64,000 nt of DNA from Secundilactobacillus odoratitofui DSM 19909 = JCM 15043 (GCF_001434895.1 NZ_AZEE01000028.1:614983-678982); one strand, 5' to 3'; positions 39,764 through 51,953 are shown, numbered from the stretch's first letter. Notes: generated by a model not told the origin, from the letters alone. Translations and numbers: made by a program.

Positions 39764-40600
39764 TTAGAAAGAATATGAATAAGCCCCAACTTCTAAATTA
39801 ATAATTCCCTTGTGTGTCATTTTGGCGGCGATACTTGGATAATAGGCCATTTTACTGGCAAAAGTGCTCAAACTGGCGTAGACCTCGTTGCCGTCATTCA
39901 TATACAGATGGACCCGTCCAGGATTGGCTTTCGTTGGTGAAAATTGAATTTCTGAGATGCCCGTCTGGATGTTTTGTGATAGTTTGGCGTACTGGCGAAT
40001 CATTTTAGCCAACTGTGTCTTGGACTTAAATTTATCGTAAACTGGATAGTTACCGGATGGTTGTTGCTGTTTTTCATTTGAGACAACGCCACTTGTGAGT
40101 GCCACCCGGTAATACCCATTAGCTGGTACAAAACCTGCTGTTGGGTATTCTTTAAGTTGGATTGTCAGATGATTCAAGTGTTTGACGCTAAAGCGAATCT
40201 GTTGAACCCGAACGTTATCCGACTTGATTTGTTTGGCTAATTTTTGCTCTCGACCTATCACTTTATAGATCGAATCGCCATGGTGCAAACCAGTCATCTT
40301 AAGCACTTGTTTTTTGGACATCGCCTGATTGCCGTTGACTGTCACCTGCCCAATATGGCTCAGCGGACTCACAAAATAACCACTGATCAACAAGATTACC
40401 ACAAAAATTCCAATCAACAGCCCCATTCGTTGGGCTAGTCGGCGTTGTTTTTGCTGTTTCAACCGTGGTAATTTCGCACCGATTCGCTGCACTCGGCCCG
40501 GCTTTTTTTGTACCCGTTGTGCTTCTTGAGACTGATACTTTTCCCAAGGCGTTACGGCAACGTGGCGATTTGATTTGTCACGATTGATTTTAAATGGCAT
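39764..40600 (-). CDS. divIB: Cell-division protein DivIB/FtsQ
   Basis: 278 residues. A basic cytosolic N-terminus (~1-60, RVQRIGAKLPRLKQQKQRR) is followed by one transmembrane helix (~62-85). The extracytoplasmic POTRA domain begins at ISHIGQVTVNGNQ-like sequence (here LSHIGQVTVNGNQAMSKKQ). The DivIB domain carries on to the end. It is part of the DivIB-DivIC-FtsL divisome complex. It lies 17 bases after murG. Confidence 0.94.
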   Translation of the reverse strand: MPFKINRDKSNRHVAVTPWEKYQSQEAQRVQKKPGRVQRIGAKLPRLKQQKQRRLAQRMGLLIGIFVVILLISGYFVSPLSHIGQVTVNGNQAMSKKQVLKMTGLHHGDSIYKVIGREQKLAKQIKSDNVRVQQIRFSVKHLNHLTIQLKEYPTAGFVPANGYYRVALTSGVVSNEKQQQPSGNYPVYDKFKSKTQLAKMIRQYAKLSQNIQTGISEIQFSPTKANPGRVHLYMNDGNEVYASLSTFASKMAYYPSIAAKMTHKGIINLEVGAYSYSF

Positions 40601-40617
40601 CTTGTGATCACTCCTAA

Positions 40618-41712
40618 TTACTTAGCGCTAACTGATTTTAATAACGCCAACATCTCGGTCGCTGCGTGGGGTTTGCCAAGTTTTTTAGCAGCGGCAGCCA
40701 TTGCTGCACGGGTGTTGTCGTCCGTCATCAACTGGTCAATCGCAGCGGTCAAGGTGGTTGCCGTCAAATCGCTTTCTCGAATCATTAATGCGGCGTTGGC
40801 TTTAACGAGACTCTGGGCGTTCTTGGTTTGATGATCAGCAGTCACGTATGGGCTTGGAATCAAAATTGATGGGACACCCAACGCGGTCAATTCAGCCAGT
40901 GTCGTTGCACCGGAACGACCGACTACCCCCGCCATCTTCGGCAAGACCTCTGGCATATTACTGATATAAGATTGAATCGAAATATTGTCACTTTCCTCGG
41001 TCGCCGCGACTTTGGCCATCACGCTGTCATAACGCTTGGGTCCGGTCACAAAGACCACCTGGTAAGGTCGCTTAGCCAAAGTTGTGAGTGACTCAACCAT
41101 CACCTGGTTCAACTTTAGGGCGCCTTGCGAACCCCCGACAACCAACACAGTGGGTACATCATCTTTGAGGCCCAACGTCGTCAGGCTAAAATGACTTTCG
41201 ATGTTGGCCACTTCTTGGGCTCGAGGATTCCCGGTCATGACCACTTTATTTTCTGGAAACTGCGATCGAGCCGCTTCGAAATTGATCGCGATTTTATCGA
41301 CATAGCGACTTAAGAACTTATTGGTCATACCTACCACACTGTTTTGCTCGTGGATAACCGTTGGAACGTGTAACTTAGCCGCAGCGTATAAAACCGCCCC
41401 AGAAACATAGCCGCCAGTGCCTAACACAACGTCTGGCTTAAATTGACGAACAAGCTTCTTCGCTTCGTGAACGGCTTTCAAAAACAGGTAGACTGTTTTG
41501 AAATTCTCTAACGACAATGAACGTTTAAACCCCTGAATCGTCATGGCTTCAAATGCGATTCCCTGTTTTGGTACGATGGTACTTTCAATTCCTCGGTGTG
41601 AACCGACATATAGCACTTCGGCATCCGGATCCTGGCGCTTTAATTCATTAATCACGGCAAGAGCGGGATAGATGTGGCCACCCGTTCCACCGCCAGAAAC
41701 CATTAATCGCAT
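40618..41712 (-). CDS. murG: Lipid II synthase MurG
   Basis: 364 residues. Glycosyltransferase family 28 motifs are [16 protein letters not shown] at the N-terminus, [29 protein letters not shown] and the donor-binding [11 protein letters not shown]. It transfers GlcNAc from UDP-GlcNAc to lipid I on the inner membrane face. The start overlaps the murD stop as TAATG, a coupled pair. Confidence 0.98.
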   Translation of the reverse strand: MRLMVSGGGTGGHIYPALAVINELKRQDPDAEVLYVGSHRGIESTIVPKQGIAFEAMTIQGFKRSLSLENFKTVYLFLKAVHEAKKLVRQFKPDVVLGTGGYVSGAVLYAAAKLHVPTVIHEQNSVVGMTNKFLSRYVDKIAINFEAARSQFPENKVVMTGNPRAQEVANIESHFSLTTLGLKDDVPTVLVVGGSQGALKLNQVMVESLTTLAKRPYQVVFVTGPKRYDSVMAKVAATEESDNISIQSYISNMPEVLPKMAGVVGRSGATTLAELTALGVPSILIPSPYVTADHQTKNAQSLVKANAALMIRESDLTATTLTAAIDQLMTDDNTRAAMAAAAKKLGKPHAATEMLALLKSVSAK

Positions 41713-43094
41713 TAGAGTTCCTCCTTTTTACCGGTTAAATCTTCTACGGCTTTAATAAATCGGTCGCCACGATCCTCAAAATTCGGGTATTGATCCCAAC
41801 TTGCATTGGCAGGCGACAGCAAAATCACATCGCCCGGGGCACTAAGTTGATACGCTTCTGCCACCCCTGACTCTGCATTTCCACTAAAATGAATCTCAGT
41901 AATTCCCGCCGCCTTGGCTGCATCGGCCAACAGGTGTTTGGTTTCACCGAATAAAACGATCCCCTTAACGTGGTCCTTGAAGAACGGCACTAGTCGCTCA
42001 AAAGTGTAACCACGATCAAGACCACCCGCAAGCAAAACAACGGGTTGCTTGAAGCCCTTTAACGCCATTTCAGTGGCTTCAATATCAGTCGCTTTTGAAT
42101 CATTATAAAAAATTCGGCCTTCACTGGTTAGCACATATTGCGTCCGATGGCGAACACCACCAAAAGTCGTTAAGACGTGCTTGATTGCATCGTTAGAACG
42201 GCCCTCAATCTTGGCAACGGCAATCGCAGCCAACGCGTTTTCAACGTTGTGTTCTCCTGGCACTTTGATCTCACTGGCCTTCATGATAGCTTGGTCTTGA
42301 TAATATAACGTGCCTTCAGAAACGTAGGCACCTTCCTTGGTTTTGCCCAACCGTGAAAAAGGCACAACTTTAGCCTGACTTTGTTGACTTAATTCAACCA
42401 GTTCGTCACTATCGAAGTTCACCACGAAGTAGTCATCAGCGGTTTGGTTGGCCGTGATTCGCATTTTAGCCTTGACGTAGTTTGCACGCGTCTTGTGATA
42501 ATCCAAGTGGTTCGCAAAAATATTGGTTAAAACAGCAATGTGCGGGTGAAATGACGTGGTCCCTAATAGCATGAAGCTGGAAACTTCCATCACAAGTGTA
42601 TCGTCTTCAGTCAGTGATTGGGCAACTGAGGACGCGGGTACACCAATATTACCTGCGTAGGCACTTTTACCACTGTGACGTTCTTGATTCATCATTTTAG
42701 TAATCATGGTTGTCGTCGTGGTTTTACCGTTACTGCCAGTAACCGCAATTAACTCGGCCTCAGAGACTTCACTCGCCAATTCAATTTCTGAGATGATTGG
42801 CAGCTGTTGATCAACTGCTGCTTTAATCAACGGCACATCATATGGGATACCAGGATTCTTAACCATTAAGTCAAACCCAGCGTCAAGCTGAGATGGTGAT
42901 TGTTCACCGGTCAGCACAGTATAGCCACCTTCAGCCTCCAGGGCCTGTGCCTCTGTATTATCGGCCAATGGTTGCTGATCTGATACCGTTACAATTGCGC
43001 CTAATTTTTTTAACAGTCGTGCCGCATTCAAACCACTCTTTGCTAACCCAACTACAATGACACGTTTACCTTCATACGTCTTGATACGCTTCAT
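41712..43094 (-). CDS. murD: UDP-N-acetylmuramoyl-L-alanine:D-glutamate ligase MurD
   Basis: 460 residues. Mur-ligase motifs include [15 protein letters not shown], the ATP loop [39 protein letters not shown] and [12 protein letters not shown]. It adds D-Glu to UDP-MurNAc-L-Ala in peptidoglycan precursor synthesis. It lies 42 bases after mraY. murC is not in this cluster. Confidence 0.98.
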   Translation of the reverse strand: MKRIKTYEGKRVIVVGLAKSGLNAARLLKKLGAIVTVSDQQPLADNTEAQALEAEGGYTVLTGEQSPSQLDAGFDLMVKNPGIPYDVPLIKAAVDQQLPIISEIELASEVSEAELIAVTGSNGKTTTTTMITKMMNQERHSGKSAYAGNIGVPASSVAQSLTEDDTLVMEVSSFMLLGTTSFHPHIAVLTNIFANHLDYHKTRANYVKAKMRITANQTADDYFVVNFDSDELVELSQQSQAKVVPFSRLGKTKEGAYVSEGTLYYQDQAIMKASEIKVPGEHNVENALAAIAVAKIEGRSNDAIKHVLTTFGGVRHRTQYVLTSEGRIFYNDSKATDIEATEMALKGFKQPVVLLAGGLDRGYTFERLVPFFKDHVKGIVLFGETKHLLADAAKAAGITEIHFSGNAESGVAEAYQLSAPGDVILLSPANASWDQYPNFEDRGDRFIKAVEDLTGKKEEL

Positions 43095-43136
43095 TACTTT
43101 GTCGCCCGCCTATTTATATTATTGTTTAACTTATAT

Positions 43137-44093
43137 TTACCACATGGTCCAAATGCCGGTTAAAGCCGTAATGGCACCCACACCCCAAAACGTGAGGTCG
43201 ATGCGCCATTCACTCCAACCCTTCATTTCAAAATGATGATGGATAGGTGACATTAAAAAGATCCGCTTGCCCGTTAACTTAAACGACAAGACTTGCAAAA
43301 TCACACTGGCCGTCTCAATCACGTAGATTAAACCGATCCACAATAGTGATACTTCATGGTGCAAAAGGATTGAAACTGCAGCCAACGCGCCGCCTAAGGC
43401 AAGTGAGCCCATGTCACCCATGAAGATTTTGGCTGGTTTATGGTTATAAACCAGAAACGCAAGTAGGCCACCAACCACCGCAAAACAGAAAACGGCCACG
43501 TCAAACTGGTGTTGATGAAGTGCAATGATACCGTATGCAACGTAAGAAATCGAACCTAACCCGGCGACTAATCCATCCAAACCATCAGTTAAATTGACGG
43601 CGTTTGAAAAACCGACAAGCCAAAATAAGATAAATAAGAAATACCCAAAACCAAGGTTAATCGGTGCCAGACCAGGGATTTTAAGGATTAATGGTAAACC
43701 CTCGTGAAGATATACAGCAAAAAAGACTGCACCACCAACAATTTGACCCAATAACTTTTGCCAAGCCTTTAAACCCTCATTTTGACGTCGGAACAGCTTG
43801 ATTGAGTCGTCCCACATCCCTAGTAGACCGTACAAAATCAAAATGAACAACAGAATCATCGTTACGGGTGTCAATTGACCAAACGCCAACCCAGCCACCA
43901 AAGTCGCAATGATAATGGCGATGATAAACATTAAGCCACCCATTGTTGGCGTACCAGACTTCTTTTCGTGCCATGACGGTCCTTCCTCTCGAATCATTTG
44001 GCCTTCGTGTTTCGCCCGAAAATAGCGAATCAACGCCGGCATACATAACACCGTTATTAAACAACTCACTGCAAACGATAAAACTGAACTCAT
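43137..44093 (-). CDS. mraY: Phospho-MurNAc-pentapeptide translocase MraY
   Basis: 318 residues with ~10 membrane segments. Signature residues are [37 protein letters not shown] and the HHHFE loop ([12 protein letters not shown]). It makes lipid I from UDP-MurNAc-pentapeptide and undecaprenyl phosphate. It lies 31 bases after the PBP gene. Confidence 0.98.
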   Translation of the reverse strand: MSSVLSFAVSCLITVLCMPALIRYFRAKHEGQMIREEGPSWHEKKSGTPTMGGLMFIIAIIIATLVAGLAFGQLTPVTMILLFILILYGLLGMWDDSIKLFRRQNEGLKAWQKLLGQIVGGAVFFAVYLHEGLPLILKIPGLAPINLGFGYFLFILFWLVGFSNAVNLTDGLDGLVAGLGSISYVAYGIIALHQHQFDVAVFCFAVVGGLLAFLVYNHKPAKIFMGDMGSLALGGALAAVSILLHHEVSLLWIGLIYVIETASVILQVLSFKLTGKRIFLMSPIHHHFEMKGWSEWRIDLTFWGVGAITALTGIWTMW

Positions 44094-44124
44094 GACTTTC
44101 TCCTCTTTTGCCCTTAAAATGGCG

Positions 44125-46272
44125 TTACTTTAAATTGATCGATAATGTATCCGTTTCGCTAACCTGCTTGCCAGCGGCAATGCTTTGTTTAGTCACATAC
44201 CCGTTACCGTTTGTCTTAACTTTAAAGCCAAGTAATTGGCTCAAACGTAACACATCACTTGAAGACCACCCAATTAAATTCGGCATCCGTGGCGTTCCAC
44301 TTGAAATTAAGAAGACCCGTTGATTTTTCATGACAACTTGACCAGAAAGTGGTGACTGTTTCAGTACCCGATTACCGGAACCAATCGTCGTGACTCGGTA
44401 TCCCTTGTTCGTTAAATCATTTTTGGCACTTGAAACCGACCGATTAACGTAGGATAACATCTTGGTTGATTCACCGGTCGTCGTAGTTGAACTATCTTCA
44501 GCTAAGGCGCGTTTCATCACTGGTTTAAAGACATCTGCAAGTAACTGGGTTGCCGTTTGCGTACCAGGTAGCGTTGGTTGTTTCATTGTGATGTACATGA
44601 TGTACTTAGGGTTCTTAGCGGGCGCCATGGCAGCAACTGAGTACAAATAACTATCATCGCCACTCATATAGCCCGACTTACCATTGCTGACTTGAGCAGT
44701 CCCAGTCTTGGCCGCAATTCGGACACCCTTGATTTTATAATCCGACCCGATACCGTACTTCTTATACACCACGTCTTCCATGTGTTGACGAACAAGCTTA
44801 GCTGTTTTAGCCGAAACCGGTTGGCCAATCACTTTTTTGCTGTTTGATTCAATTGTTTTCCCAGTGTTTGGATCAACAACTTTACGAATCAGATACGGCT
44901 TTAACATTTTACCATTATTACCAATGGCAGATAAAGCCTGCATCATCTGCATGGCAGTGACTTGAATCCCTTGACCAAACGCCGTGTCAGCCTGTTCAAT
45001 CGTATGGCTAAAGGCCATACTGCCACTTTGTTCACCTGGTAAACCGAAATGAGTTGATTGTAAAAATTTAAATTTCTTAATATATTGACGCCAAGTTTTG
45101 GCACCCATTTGTTGTTCCAAGTGGGCCATGGCAACGTTACTTGAAAGGGCAAACCCTTTGTTGTAAGTAATCGTCCCCCAACCACTGGTATTCCAATCGG
45201 GCACGATTCGACCGCCAACCTCGTAACGTCCTGATTGATAAGTGGCGTTGCCGTTATAATTGCCACTATCAATTGAGGCGGCCATCGTAAAGACCTTCAT
45301 CGTTGAACCGGGTTCGTAAGCATCTTGTAACAATGTATTACGCCAGACTGAATTAAGGCCCTTACCCGTCTGTGGGTTAAAGGTGGGCCTTTGAGTAGCA
45401 GCCACAATTGCACCCGTTTTGGCATTCATTAAAACTGCATTGATCGATTTTGCGTGCGTCTTACCATATAAACTCGTCATTTGGGTTTCAAGCAATGTTT
45501 GAAGCCGATTATCGATGGTCGTATAAACGTTATCACCGTTTTTAACTTTCTTGGCCTTTTGCTTGGTCGATGGAATTTGGTAACCATTATTATCCTGACT
45601 GATTTTTTTGAAACCATTGGTCCCTTTTAACAAATCGTTAAAAGCACCTTCGATACCCATTGTACCAACCAGTTGTCCTTTTGACGTAGCAGTGACGTTA
45701 CCAATCAAGTGTGATGCAAACACGCCGTTAGGATACAACCGGGCCTGCTGTTGTACGAAGTTAAGGCCAGTTAAATGAGCAGCCTCAATTTTTTTCTTGG
45801 TTGTTAATGAAATATTAGTCCCAGCATAGCCGAATTCCACTTGGAAGGCGTTTTTTGTACTAGGATTCAAATAGGCCAGTACCTTTTTACGACTAATTGG
45901 TAAATACTTGGCTAAAACGGTGGCCGTTTTTTCCTTATCTCGAACATATAATGGCTTACCCGCCAGACTCTTTTGGGTTTTATCTAACACTGCGTATAGC
46001 GAATAAGTGCTGGTATCCTCAGCAATTGGTTGATTAGAAGCGTCGTAAATCGTCCCACGCTGCGCTTTAATGGTCTGGGTTGCCGTATAAAGTTTTTTGG
46101 CCTGTGCACTCAAATTGACACTATGCACATTTTTGCCAATCGCGATATAAGAAAAACGACCAATGAATAGTACAAGCCCAATCGTAAAGATCAACAACAG
46201 TATCCGACCAAAGACCCGTTGATTACGTTGTGCTTGTTGACTAGTCACCGTTCGTTTAGGTGATTGTTTCAT
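44125..46272 (-). CDS. Division transpeptidase, PBP2X/FtsI-like, with PASTA repeats
   Basis: 715 residues. A cytosolic N-terminus and one transmembrane helix (~22-45) are followed by a dimerisation domain. The transpeptidase has the active-site serine in PGSTMK (S323), SSN at 377-379 and KTGT at 522-525. Two C-terminal PASTA-like repeats (~595-655 and ~656-715) match the PBP2x plan. It cross-links septal wall with the FtsW synthase. ATGA overlaps the ftsL stop. It is a target of beta-lactams; no unusual residues are seen beside the motifs. Confidence 0.96.
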   Translation of the reverse strand: MKQSPKRTVTSQQAQRNQRVFGRILLLIFTIGLVLFIGRFSYIAIGKNVHSVNLSAQAKKLYTATQTIKAQRGTIYDASNQPIAEDTSTYSLYAVLDKTQKSLAGKPLYVRDKEKTATVLAKYLPISRKKVLAYLNPSTKNAFQVEFGYAGTNISLTTKKKIEAAHLTGLNFVQQQARLYPNGVFASHLIGNVTATSKGQLVGTMGIEGAFNDLLKGTNGFKKISQDNNGYQIPSTKQKAKKVKNGDNVYTTIDNRLQTLLETQMTSLYGKTHAKSINAVLMNAKTGAIVAATQRPTFNPQTGKGLNSVWRNTLLQDAYEPGSTMKVFTMAASIDSGNYNGNATYQSGRYEVGGRIVPDWNTSGWGTITYNKGFALSSNVAMAHLEQQMGAKTWRQYIKKFKFLQSTHFGLPGEQSGSMAFSHTIEQADTAFGQGIQVTAMQMMQALSAIGNNGKMLKPYLIRKVVDPNTGKTIESNSKKVIGQPVSAKTAKLVRQHMEDVVYKKYGIGSDYKIKGVRIAAKTGTAQVSNGKSGYMSGDDSYLYSVAAMAPAKNPKYIMYITMKQPTLPGTQTATQLLADVFKPVMKRALAEDSSTTTTGESTKMLSYVNRSVSSAKNDLTNKGYRVTTIGSGNRVLKQSPLSGQVVMKNQRVFLISSGTPRMPNLIGWSSSDVLRLSQLLGFKVKTNGNGYVTKQSIAAGKQVSETDTLSINLK

Positions 46273-46649
46273 TTATTCACATTCCTTATTTTACTGTTCG
46301 AAAGCGTCATGCCATTTTGTTTTGCAATTTTTTCTAACCGTGAACGATTCAACAACTCACTGATTGTTTGTCGGTCACTTGTGTTACGATTTTCGAAACT
46401 CGTGATTTTAGTATTCACGTCTTGCAAGCGTTGCTGAGCCGTACTGACGCTATTGCTAGCGCTCACAACTGCCAGCATCAAACCGAGCACGATCATTCCC
46501 CCAACCGACAATAAACATTTTTCAAATTTAGAAAGCGACAATCGCTTAGAAACACTGACAGTTTGTGTTGCCTGTTTATGTAGTGGTACTGTCCGTTGCT
46601 CCGGCGCCGATTCAGGTTGAAGTTGCGTTGCTAAACTATTTTGAGCCAT
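46269..46649 (-). CDS. ftsL: Cell-division protein FtsL
   Basis: 126 residues. A polar N-terminus (~1-45, cytosolic) is followed by one transmembrane helix (~45-67, CLLSVGGMIVLGLMLAVVS) and an extracellular coiled coil. It binds DivIB/DivIC and links to PBP2X. The stop overlaps the downstream start (ATGA). It lies ~40 bases after rsmH. Confidence 0.88.
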   Translation of the reverse strand: MAQNSLATQLQPESAPEQRTVPLHKQATQTVSVSKRLSLSKFEKCLLSVGGMIVLGLMLAVVSASNSVSTAQQRLQDVNTKITSFENRNTSDRQTISELLNRSRLEKIAKQNGMTLSNSKIRNVNK

Positions 46650-46687
46650 ACGTCATCATCATCCTATCCCTTAATATTTTACTATAC

Positions 46688-47629
46688 TTACTTCCGTTCA
46701 ATCACACGAAGTTTTGCGCTGTGTGCCCGATGATTATCAACCAACTCTTCCTCATTCGGTAAAATGGGTTTTCTGGTAATCAGTTTAAAATCAGGCTGTA
46801 ATTCATCTGGCACAACTGGTAACCCAGCCGGTAAATCTGGCAGGCTACTTTGTTCTTTAAACATCGTTTTGACTAACCGATCCTCCAAAGATTGGAACGT
46901 AATCACGCAAATCCTTCCCCCAGGATTTAAAAGTGTCAGCGCTTGTTCCAACGAATCCTCTAATGCTGAAAGTTCATCATTAACGGCAATTCGAATTGCC
47001 TGAAAAACTTTTTTGGCGGGGTGACCACCATGTCGTCTAGCGGCAGCTGGAATAGCGGCCTTGATGACATCAACCAGTTGACCAGTTGTTTCAATTGGTT
47101 GTGTCTGTCGAACCGCTTCAATTCGCCGAGCAATTTGTTTGGCGAACTTTTCTTCACCGTACCGGTAGAAGATTCGTACCAGCTCTTGATAAGACCACTC
47201 GTTCACAACCGTTTGTGCCGTGAGTGACTTGGACTGATCCATCCGCATATCCAGTGGTGCATCATATCGGTAACTAAACCCACGAGAAGCATCATCAAAC
47301 TGGGGTGATGAAACGCCCAAGTCATACAAGATACCGTCAACGCTTGAAACGTTTTGGTCCTGCAACGCTGACTTTAATTCGCGAAAGTTGTTGTGAAGTA
47401 GCGTCAATTGGCCAGCTTCAATTTGAGTGGCAAGTCGCTCCTGATTATAAGCAATAGCTGTTTGATCTTGATCAAATGCATATAAATGACCGTTTGCTAA
47501 TTCCGTCAAGATTTTAGACGTATGACCACCGCCACCTAACGTGCAGTCAACGTAAGTGCCATCAGATTGCACATTAAGTGCTTTAACGGCCTCGTTTAAT
47601 AAAACTGTTGTATGATGAAACGCTGTCAT
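46688..47629 (-). CDS. rsmH: 16S rRNA m4C1402 methyltransferase RsmH
   Basis: 313 residues. SAM-binding features are [45 protein letters not shown] and [16 protein letters not shown]. It methylates N4 of C1402 in the ribosomal decoding centre. It lies 17 bases after mraZ. Also called mraW. Confidence 0.97.
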   Translation of the reverse strand: MTAFHHTTVLLNEAVKALNVQSDGTYVDCTLGGGGHTSKILTELANGHLYAFDQDQTAIAYNQERLATQIEAGQLTLLHNNFRELKSALQDQNVSSVDGILYDLGVSSPQFDDASRGFSYRYDAPLDMRMDQSKSLTAQTVVNEWSYQELVRIFYRYGEEKFAKQIARRIEAVRQTQPIETTGQLVDVIKAAIPAAARRHGGHPAKKVFQAIRIAVNDELSALEDSLEQALTLLNPGGRICVITFQSLEDRLVKTMFKEQSSLPDLPAGLPVVPDELQPDFKLITRKPILPNEEELVDNHRAHSAKLRVIERK

Positions 47630-47645
47630 AGTCTACTCCTCTACC

Positions 47646-48077
47646 TTACAAATCAAAGTCAATCAAGTTTTCAGCAATGTCGTCAAAGTTCTCCTCAGCT
47701 TTTTGCGCAAAGGATTGCCAACGCGCCTGACTCCAAATTTCAAATCGGTCAGATACGCCGACGATCACACACTGTTTATCAAGTTCCGCATGAGCGATCA
47801 ACGGTTGGGGCAGATTAACCCGCCCCTGTTTGTCAAGTGAACACTCTGTAGCAGCTGAATAAAAGAAACGAACAAATGCCCGAGCATCCCGCTTATTCAG
47901 CGGTAAGGTGCTTAAGCGTTGTTGCATCACTTCCCATTGGGTCATTGGGTAGCCAAACAGGCAGCCATCCATTCCCCGAGTCACGACGAACGTTTCTCCA
48001 AGCTGTTCACGAAACTTGGCTGGAATAATTAGCCGCCCCTTGGTGTCGATCGAATGCTCAAATTCTCCCATGAACAT
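47646..48077 (-). CDS. mraZ: Transcriptional regulator MraZ
   Basis: 143 residues, start ATG at 48077 with GGAGG 8 bases upstream. Two MraZ/AbrB-like repeats are visible: [21 protein letters not shown] at the N-terminus and [20 protein letters not shown] in the second half. It is the first gene of the dcw cluster and typically represses it. A four-copy direct repeat at 48119-48152 is the likely binding site, indicating autoregulation. Confidence 0.96.
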   Translation of the reverse strand: MFMGEFEHSIDTKGRLIIPAKFREQLGETFVVTRGMDGCLFGYPMTQWEVMQQRLSTLPLNKRDARAFVRFFYSAATECSLDKQGRVNLPQPLIAHAELDKQCVIVGVSDRFEIWSQARWQSFAQKAEENFDDIAENLIDFDL

Positions 48078-48112
48078 CCGGTTCGCCTCCTCATTTCAGC
48101 TAATTTACCTAA

Positions 48113-48152
48113 AGTTTACCACACGCCCCCACTTTCTACCACAACTCCCCAA
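48113..48152 (-). promoter_or_regulatory. MraZ operator and dcw promoter region
   Basis: On the minus strand GTGG occurs at 48119-48122, 48129-48132 and 48139-48142, with a degenerate TTGG at 48149-48152. The spacing is exactly 10 bases start-to-start. This matches the known MraZ mode of binding to short direct repeats on one DNA face. A -10-like TAAACT (48113-48118) lies next to the first repeat, so bound MraZ would block RNA polymerase. Confidence 0.7.
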
Positions 48153-48171
48153 GCTTTTGTTGCATAAATTT

Positions 48172-48202
48172 AAAAAAAAACGTCCAAACAAAAGTTTGAA
48201 CG
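48172..48202 (-). terminator. Terminator between DUF3397 gene and mraZ
   Basis: CGTTCAAAC and GTTTGGACG form a stem followed by nine T on the minus strand. It insulates the dcw promoter from the upstream gene. Confidence 0.85.
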
Positions 48203-48336
48203 GGGAAAGGTTGGGATAGCGCGATTAAAAACCACGCCAAATTCAGTTTTTAGTTTCGAATCAATCAAGTGATTTGAGATAAATGGGCGGTGGGGACTAA
48301 ACCCAAAAATGACGTTTTTATCGGTCACTGATTGGG

Positions 48337-48690
48337 TTAACCTCTAACCAACCAGCTCACAATCGTCACCACGTACATCACTACCAGTATAATGGTGCTC
48401 AAGCGCCAGTAAAATAGCAAAAATCGGTTCCACAGCAATTCGCCGTTGGAGAGCCCCCACCAGAGAGTGACGCCAATTGAAGCCAACATCCATAAACAAA
48501 TCAGACTGGCGAACCACGGGTCCGGCCAGTTACGTGAGAGCTGCCACATAAACCAGAGACAAAGTATGGGCATCACATCAACCGCCTGCAAATGGTGTCG
48601 GCGTTCCTTTGGAATCATTCGTCTGATGGCACTCAATAAGACTAACGCCAACAAGATTATTAAGATTTGGCTTATCAATTGGATCAACAC
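48337..48690 (-). CDS. DUF3397 membrane protein
   Basis: 117 residues with four hydrophobic segments (~3-22, ~38-58, ~63-82, ~90-112). It matches DUF3397, small membrane proteins found just upstream of mraZ in lactobacilli and enterococci. No function is known. It lies ~135 bases before the terminator at 48172-48202. Nothing else is seen in that gap. Confidence 0.75.
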   Translation of the reverse strand: MLIQLISQILIILLALVLLSAIRRMIPKERRHHLQAVDVMPILCLWFMWQLSRNWPDPWFASLICLWMLASIGVTLWWGLSNGELLWNRFLLFYWRLSTIILVVMYVVTIVSWLVRG

Positions 48691-48866
48691 TTACGCCCCT
48701 TTAATCAAATGAGTTGTGACAAAAATCAAACCGTCACCTCAAACTCCTGAGAAATTTTACCGCAAACGACTTGTCAAAAGCAAGAAAATTTAGAAACTCG
48801 ATTGCAATTCGCTACCGTCCACGTTAAACTATTCGAAGTAAACATTTTGAAAAGTGGTGCGAAGAC

Positions 48867-48989
48867 ATGCAAAAAAAGAAAAAGTCAACTTTTGAAAAAA
48901 TCACTATGGTTCTAGTTTGGATCATGATTATTGCAACCCTTGGATCATTGGTTGCCGGTGCCGTCAGTTCACTTGGGATGTTTAACTAA
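48867..48989 (+). CDS. DUF4044-type small membrane protein
   Basis: 40 residues. A basic N-terminus (MQKKKKSTFEK) precedes a single transmembrane helix (~13-33) and a short tail (SSLGMFN). It is a tiny protein conserved in lactobacilli; I recognise it as DUF4044-like. It is encoded on the plus strand, diverging from DUF3397, with a terminator 30 bases after its stop. No convincing ribosome site is visible, which makes the start less sure. Confidence 0.75.
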   Translation: MQKKKKSTFEKITMVLVWIMIIATLGSLVAGAVSSLGMFN

Positions 48990-49018
48990 CCCATTGATCA
49001 ATCATTGACGTTGAACCT

Positions 49019-49060
49019 AATAAGCGCACGTACCGATTTTACTGGTACGTGCGCTTATTT
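49019..49060. terminator. Bidirectional terminator between DUF4044 gene and ftsK
   Basis: AATAAGCGCACGTACC and its perfect complement form a 16-bp stem with A/T-rich flanks. It serves the plus-strand small gene and the minus-strand ftsK. Confidence 0.88.
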
Positions 49061-49072
49061 TGTCTATACAAA

Positions 49073-51412
49073 TTACTCTGTTGGCTTGGCTTTAAAAACC
49101 TGCCGTGGCTTACTACCCTCTTGCGGGCCGATAAAACCACCCTGTTCTAGATCGTCAATTAACCGAGCAGCTCGGTTGTAGCCAATTCTGAAGTGCCGTT
49201 GCAGAAGTGATGTGCTTGCCTTTTGTTGATCCACAACAAAATTAAGTGCATCATCGAATAACTCGTCTTCTGATTGTGACTCATCAGTGGCAACTTCTTC
49301 GTCAGTCACCATCATTTGTTCATCGTACTCAGCGGTTTGCTGATTTCGAATAAAATCAGTGACCCGTTCAACATCTTGATCAGGAATGAACGCACCTTGA
49401 ACTCGAGTCGGTGAATTTTGGTCAATTGGCATATAAAGCATGTCCCCACGACCGAGGAGCTTTTCAGCACCATTAGCGTCTAAAATCGTGCGTGAATCCA
49501 CACCACTTGAAACGGCAAACGCAATTCTTGATGGCACATTCGCCTTAATCAACCCAGTAATGACATCCACTGAGGGCCGCTGCGTCGCTAAAATCATGTG
49601 GATACCGGCTGCTCGACCCATTTGAGCCAAGCGGATAATGGCATCTTCAACTTCATTGGAGACGGTCATCATCAAGTCAGCTAATTCATCCACAATCACA
49701 ACAATGTAAGGCAACGTTGGTAACGGCTTGTCCGTTTCCTGATTTTGAGTTTGAACAAACTGATTATAACCAGAAATTTTACGTTGACCAACTTTTGCAA
49801 ATAAGTCGTAACGTTGTTCCATTTCATGAACAACCTTATGCAACGCCCGGGCCGCTTTTTTAGGTTCAGAAACCACCGGTGTAAGCAAATGTGGAATGCC
49901 ATTATAGACACTTAATTCGACCTTTTTAGGATCTATCAGCATCAACTTAACCTGGCTCGGCTTGGCATTCATCAAAATACTGGTAATAATGCCATTGATT
50001 GCAACTGACTTACCACTACCAGTGGAACCGGCAATCAGCAAATGCGGCATTTTAGCAAGATCCATCGTAATCACTTGGCCAGTGACATCTCGACCCAATG
50101 GCACCTCCAGCAAGTGAGCTGGTCCATGAGTGACAGCCTCACTGACATCTCGGAAAGCCACCGTGGAAATTTCTTGGTTTGGAACTTCAATCCCAATTAA
50201 CGATTTACCAGGAATTGGCGCTTCAATTCGGATATCCTTAGCGGCCAGTGCTAGCGCCAAATCATCAGCTAAATTAACGATGCGAGACACTTTCACACCG
50301 ATTGCCGGGTGAAGTTCGTATTCCGTAACGGACGGTCCGAGGTTCACGTGTTTGATTTCAGCATCGACACCAAAACTATCCAACGTTTTTTTCAAAATTT
50401 TAGTGTTTTTTTCAATCGTATCGTAGTCATCTTGCTGATCCTTTTGCGGAATCGGTGTCAGTAATTCGGATGTAGGCAACTGGTAGTTTGGATCATCACC
50501 GACTGTTTGGATCATCATCGGTGTGTCTTCTTCCTCACTTGGCGTTGACGTTGGTTGTTCAGTTTGATGTGGTCGATTAGTTGCCACACTAATTGGAATA
50601 TCAGTCGGGTTAGGCTGTGGTTGATCATCAACTTCTTGGTGTGATGGTCGTTGCGAAACCGGTGTTGGTAACTCCTTATCTGGTTCCGTTACCGATTGCT
50701 TTGGCGCCGGAGCAGTTTGCTTCGGCTTTTGACGCTGAGGTCGTTGTTGGTGTTTGGCAACCAATTTTTGCCATAATTGCTTGATCGTTCGACCAGTTGA
50801 CAAAAACAGCTTGCCCAACCCTTTACCAACGCTTTGAATCACCTTTAATACTTGCTCACCACTAACGTTAAAGGCCACCATTAAACCAACGAAAACCAGT
50901 AAAACAGCGATGAACTGAGCACCAATAAAGCCAACTAAAAAATAGGTAATACTGAGCAAAACTGCCCCAATCGTGCCACCACCAATTGGTGTACTGACAC
51001 TACTCGTTGCAAAATCCGAACTCAGAAGTTGCCAAGTATAGGCTAAAAAACCAGTATGCTGATTTTGATCTAAAAAAAGCGCAACGTGTAACCACAAAAG
51101 TACACCCATATATATCAGACTTGCACTCAATACCCAGCGTTTTGCCAACTTTGGTAGCTGGCCGGTTATTAATAACGCCAGTCCAATTGCCAACCCGACC
51201 AGTGCAACTAATGCGTATGTATCCCCGACCAACAGACGAATGACATTGGTAACCAAGTGTCCAATAAACCCTGCATGAAAAAATGCGAGCAAGCTAAGTA
51301 CCAAGATCACTAAGCCAACAATGTTGGCTGTATAGGATTTGGTTGTTTGCGGCTTTTTGCGTCGTCTAGTTGTTTTGGTTCTTTTGCGGGTGGTTTTTGA
51401 CTTCTGTGCCAA
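49073..51412 (-). CDS. ftsK: DNA translocase FtsK/SpoIIIE
   Basis: About 779 residues from a TTG at 51412 with AGGGGAGGAAC just upstream; an in-frame GTG further up precedes that site. A Lys/Arg-rich N-terminus is followed by four transmembrane helices (~25-190), then a Pro/Gln/Thr-rich linker. The motor has Walker [15 protein letters not shown] and Walker [15 protein letters not shown], and the C-terminal gamma winged helix binds KOPS-like sites ([18 protein letters not shown]). It pumps chromosome ends through the closing septum. Confidence 0.95.
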   Translation of the reverse strand: MAQKSKTTRKRTKTTRRRKKPQTTKSYTANIVGLVILVLSLLAFFHAGFIGHLVTNVIRLLVGDTYALVALVGLAIGLALLITGQLPKLAKRWVLSASLIYMGVLLWLHVALFLDQNQHTGFLAYTWQLLSSDFATSSVSTPIGGGTIGAVLLSITYFLVGFIGAQFIAVLLVFVGLMVAFNVSGEQVLKVIQSVGKGLGKLFLSTGRTIKQLWQKLVAKHQQRPQRQKPKQTAPAPKQSVTEPDKELPTPVSQRPSHQEVDDQPQPNPTDIPISVATNRPHQTEQPTSTPSEEEDTPMMIQTVGDDPNYQLPTSELLTPIPQKDQQDDYDTIEKNTKILKKTLDSFGVDAEIKHVNLGPSVTEYELHPAIGVKVSRIVNLADDLALALAAKDIRIEAPIPGKSLIGIEVPNQEISTVAFRDVSEAVTHGPAHLLEVPLGRDVTGQVITMDLAKMPHLLIAGSTGSGKSVAINGIITSILMNAKPSQVKLMLIDPKKVELSVYNGIPHLLTPVVSEPKKAARALHKVVHEMEQRYDLFAKVGQRKISGYNQFVQTQNQETDKPLPTLPYIVVIVDELADLMMTVSNEVEDAIIRLAQMGRAAGIHMILATQRPSVDVITGLIKANVPSRIAFAVSSGVDSRTILDANGAEKLLGRGDMLYMPIDQNSPTRVQGAFIPDQDVERVTDFIRNQQTAEYDEQMMVTDEEVATDESQSEDELFDDALNFVVDQQKASTSLLQRHFRIGYNRAARLIDDLEQGGFIGPQEGSKPRQVFKAKPTE

Positions 51413-51437
51413 AATAGTTCCTCCCCTCACAATGTGT

Positions 51438-51953
51438 TTACTTTAATTTATCGTTTTCGTACTGATGCGTCAATTCAAGACCTGGAAAGGCTTGTTGTCG
51501 TAAAACTTCATAGATGACAATGGCGGCTGAATTAGAGAGGTTCAACGCCCGGATATGGGTGTCATCTTGTGGAATCCGGATGGCCTGTTTTTCGTGTTGG
51601 CGCATAAAAGGCTCTGGCAGGCCAGTGGTCTCCTTACCAAACATAAAGTAAAAATCGCCTTGATCAGCAGTTGAATAATCGCGCTGTGTATACGCAAACT
51701 CGGCAAATTTTGAAACCAAAAACAACCGATCAAGGTCCGGTACTGTGGCCATAAAGGCTTGCAGGTTTTTATGATACCGAATATCCACTTTGTCCCAATA
51801 ATCTAAACCAGCACGCTTCAAATGGGCGTCATCAACTGAGAAGCCTAGTGGTTCAATGAGGTCCAAAATCGTATCGGTGCCTGCACAGGTTCTAGCGATA
51901 TTGCCAGTATTAGCTGGCATCAATGGTTCGAATAATACAATATGATTTGACAT
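51438..51953 (-). CDS. trmL: tRNA (cytidine/uridine-34 2'-O)-methyltransferase TrmL
   Basis: 171 residues. SPOUT-superfamily features are [34 protein letters not shown] and the C-terminal knot [18 protein letters not shown]. It methylates the wobble base of tRNA-Leu. Older names include cspR. It is preceded by a promoter and a ~108-base leader that contains an intrinsic terminator (51997-52139). Confidence 0.94.
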   Translation of the reverse strand: MSNHIVLFEPLMPANTGNIARTCAGTDTILDLIEPLGFSVDDAHLKRAGLDYWDKVDIRYHKNLQAFMATVPDLDRLFLVSKFAEFAYTQRDYSTADQGDFYFMFGKETTGLPEPFMRQHEKQAIRIPQDDTHIRALNLSNSAAIVIYEVLRQQAFPGLELTHQYENDKLK

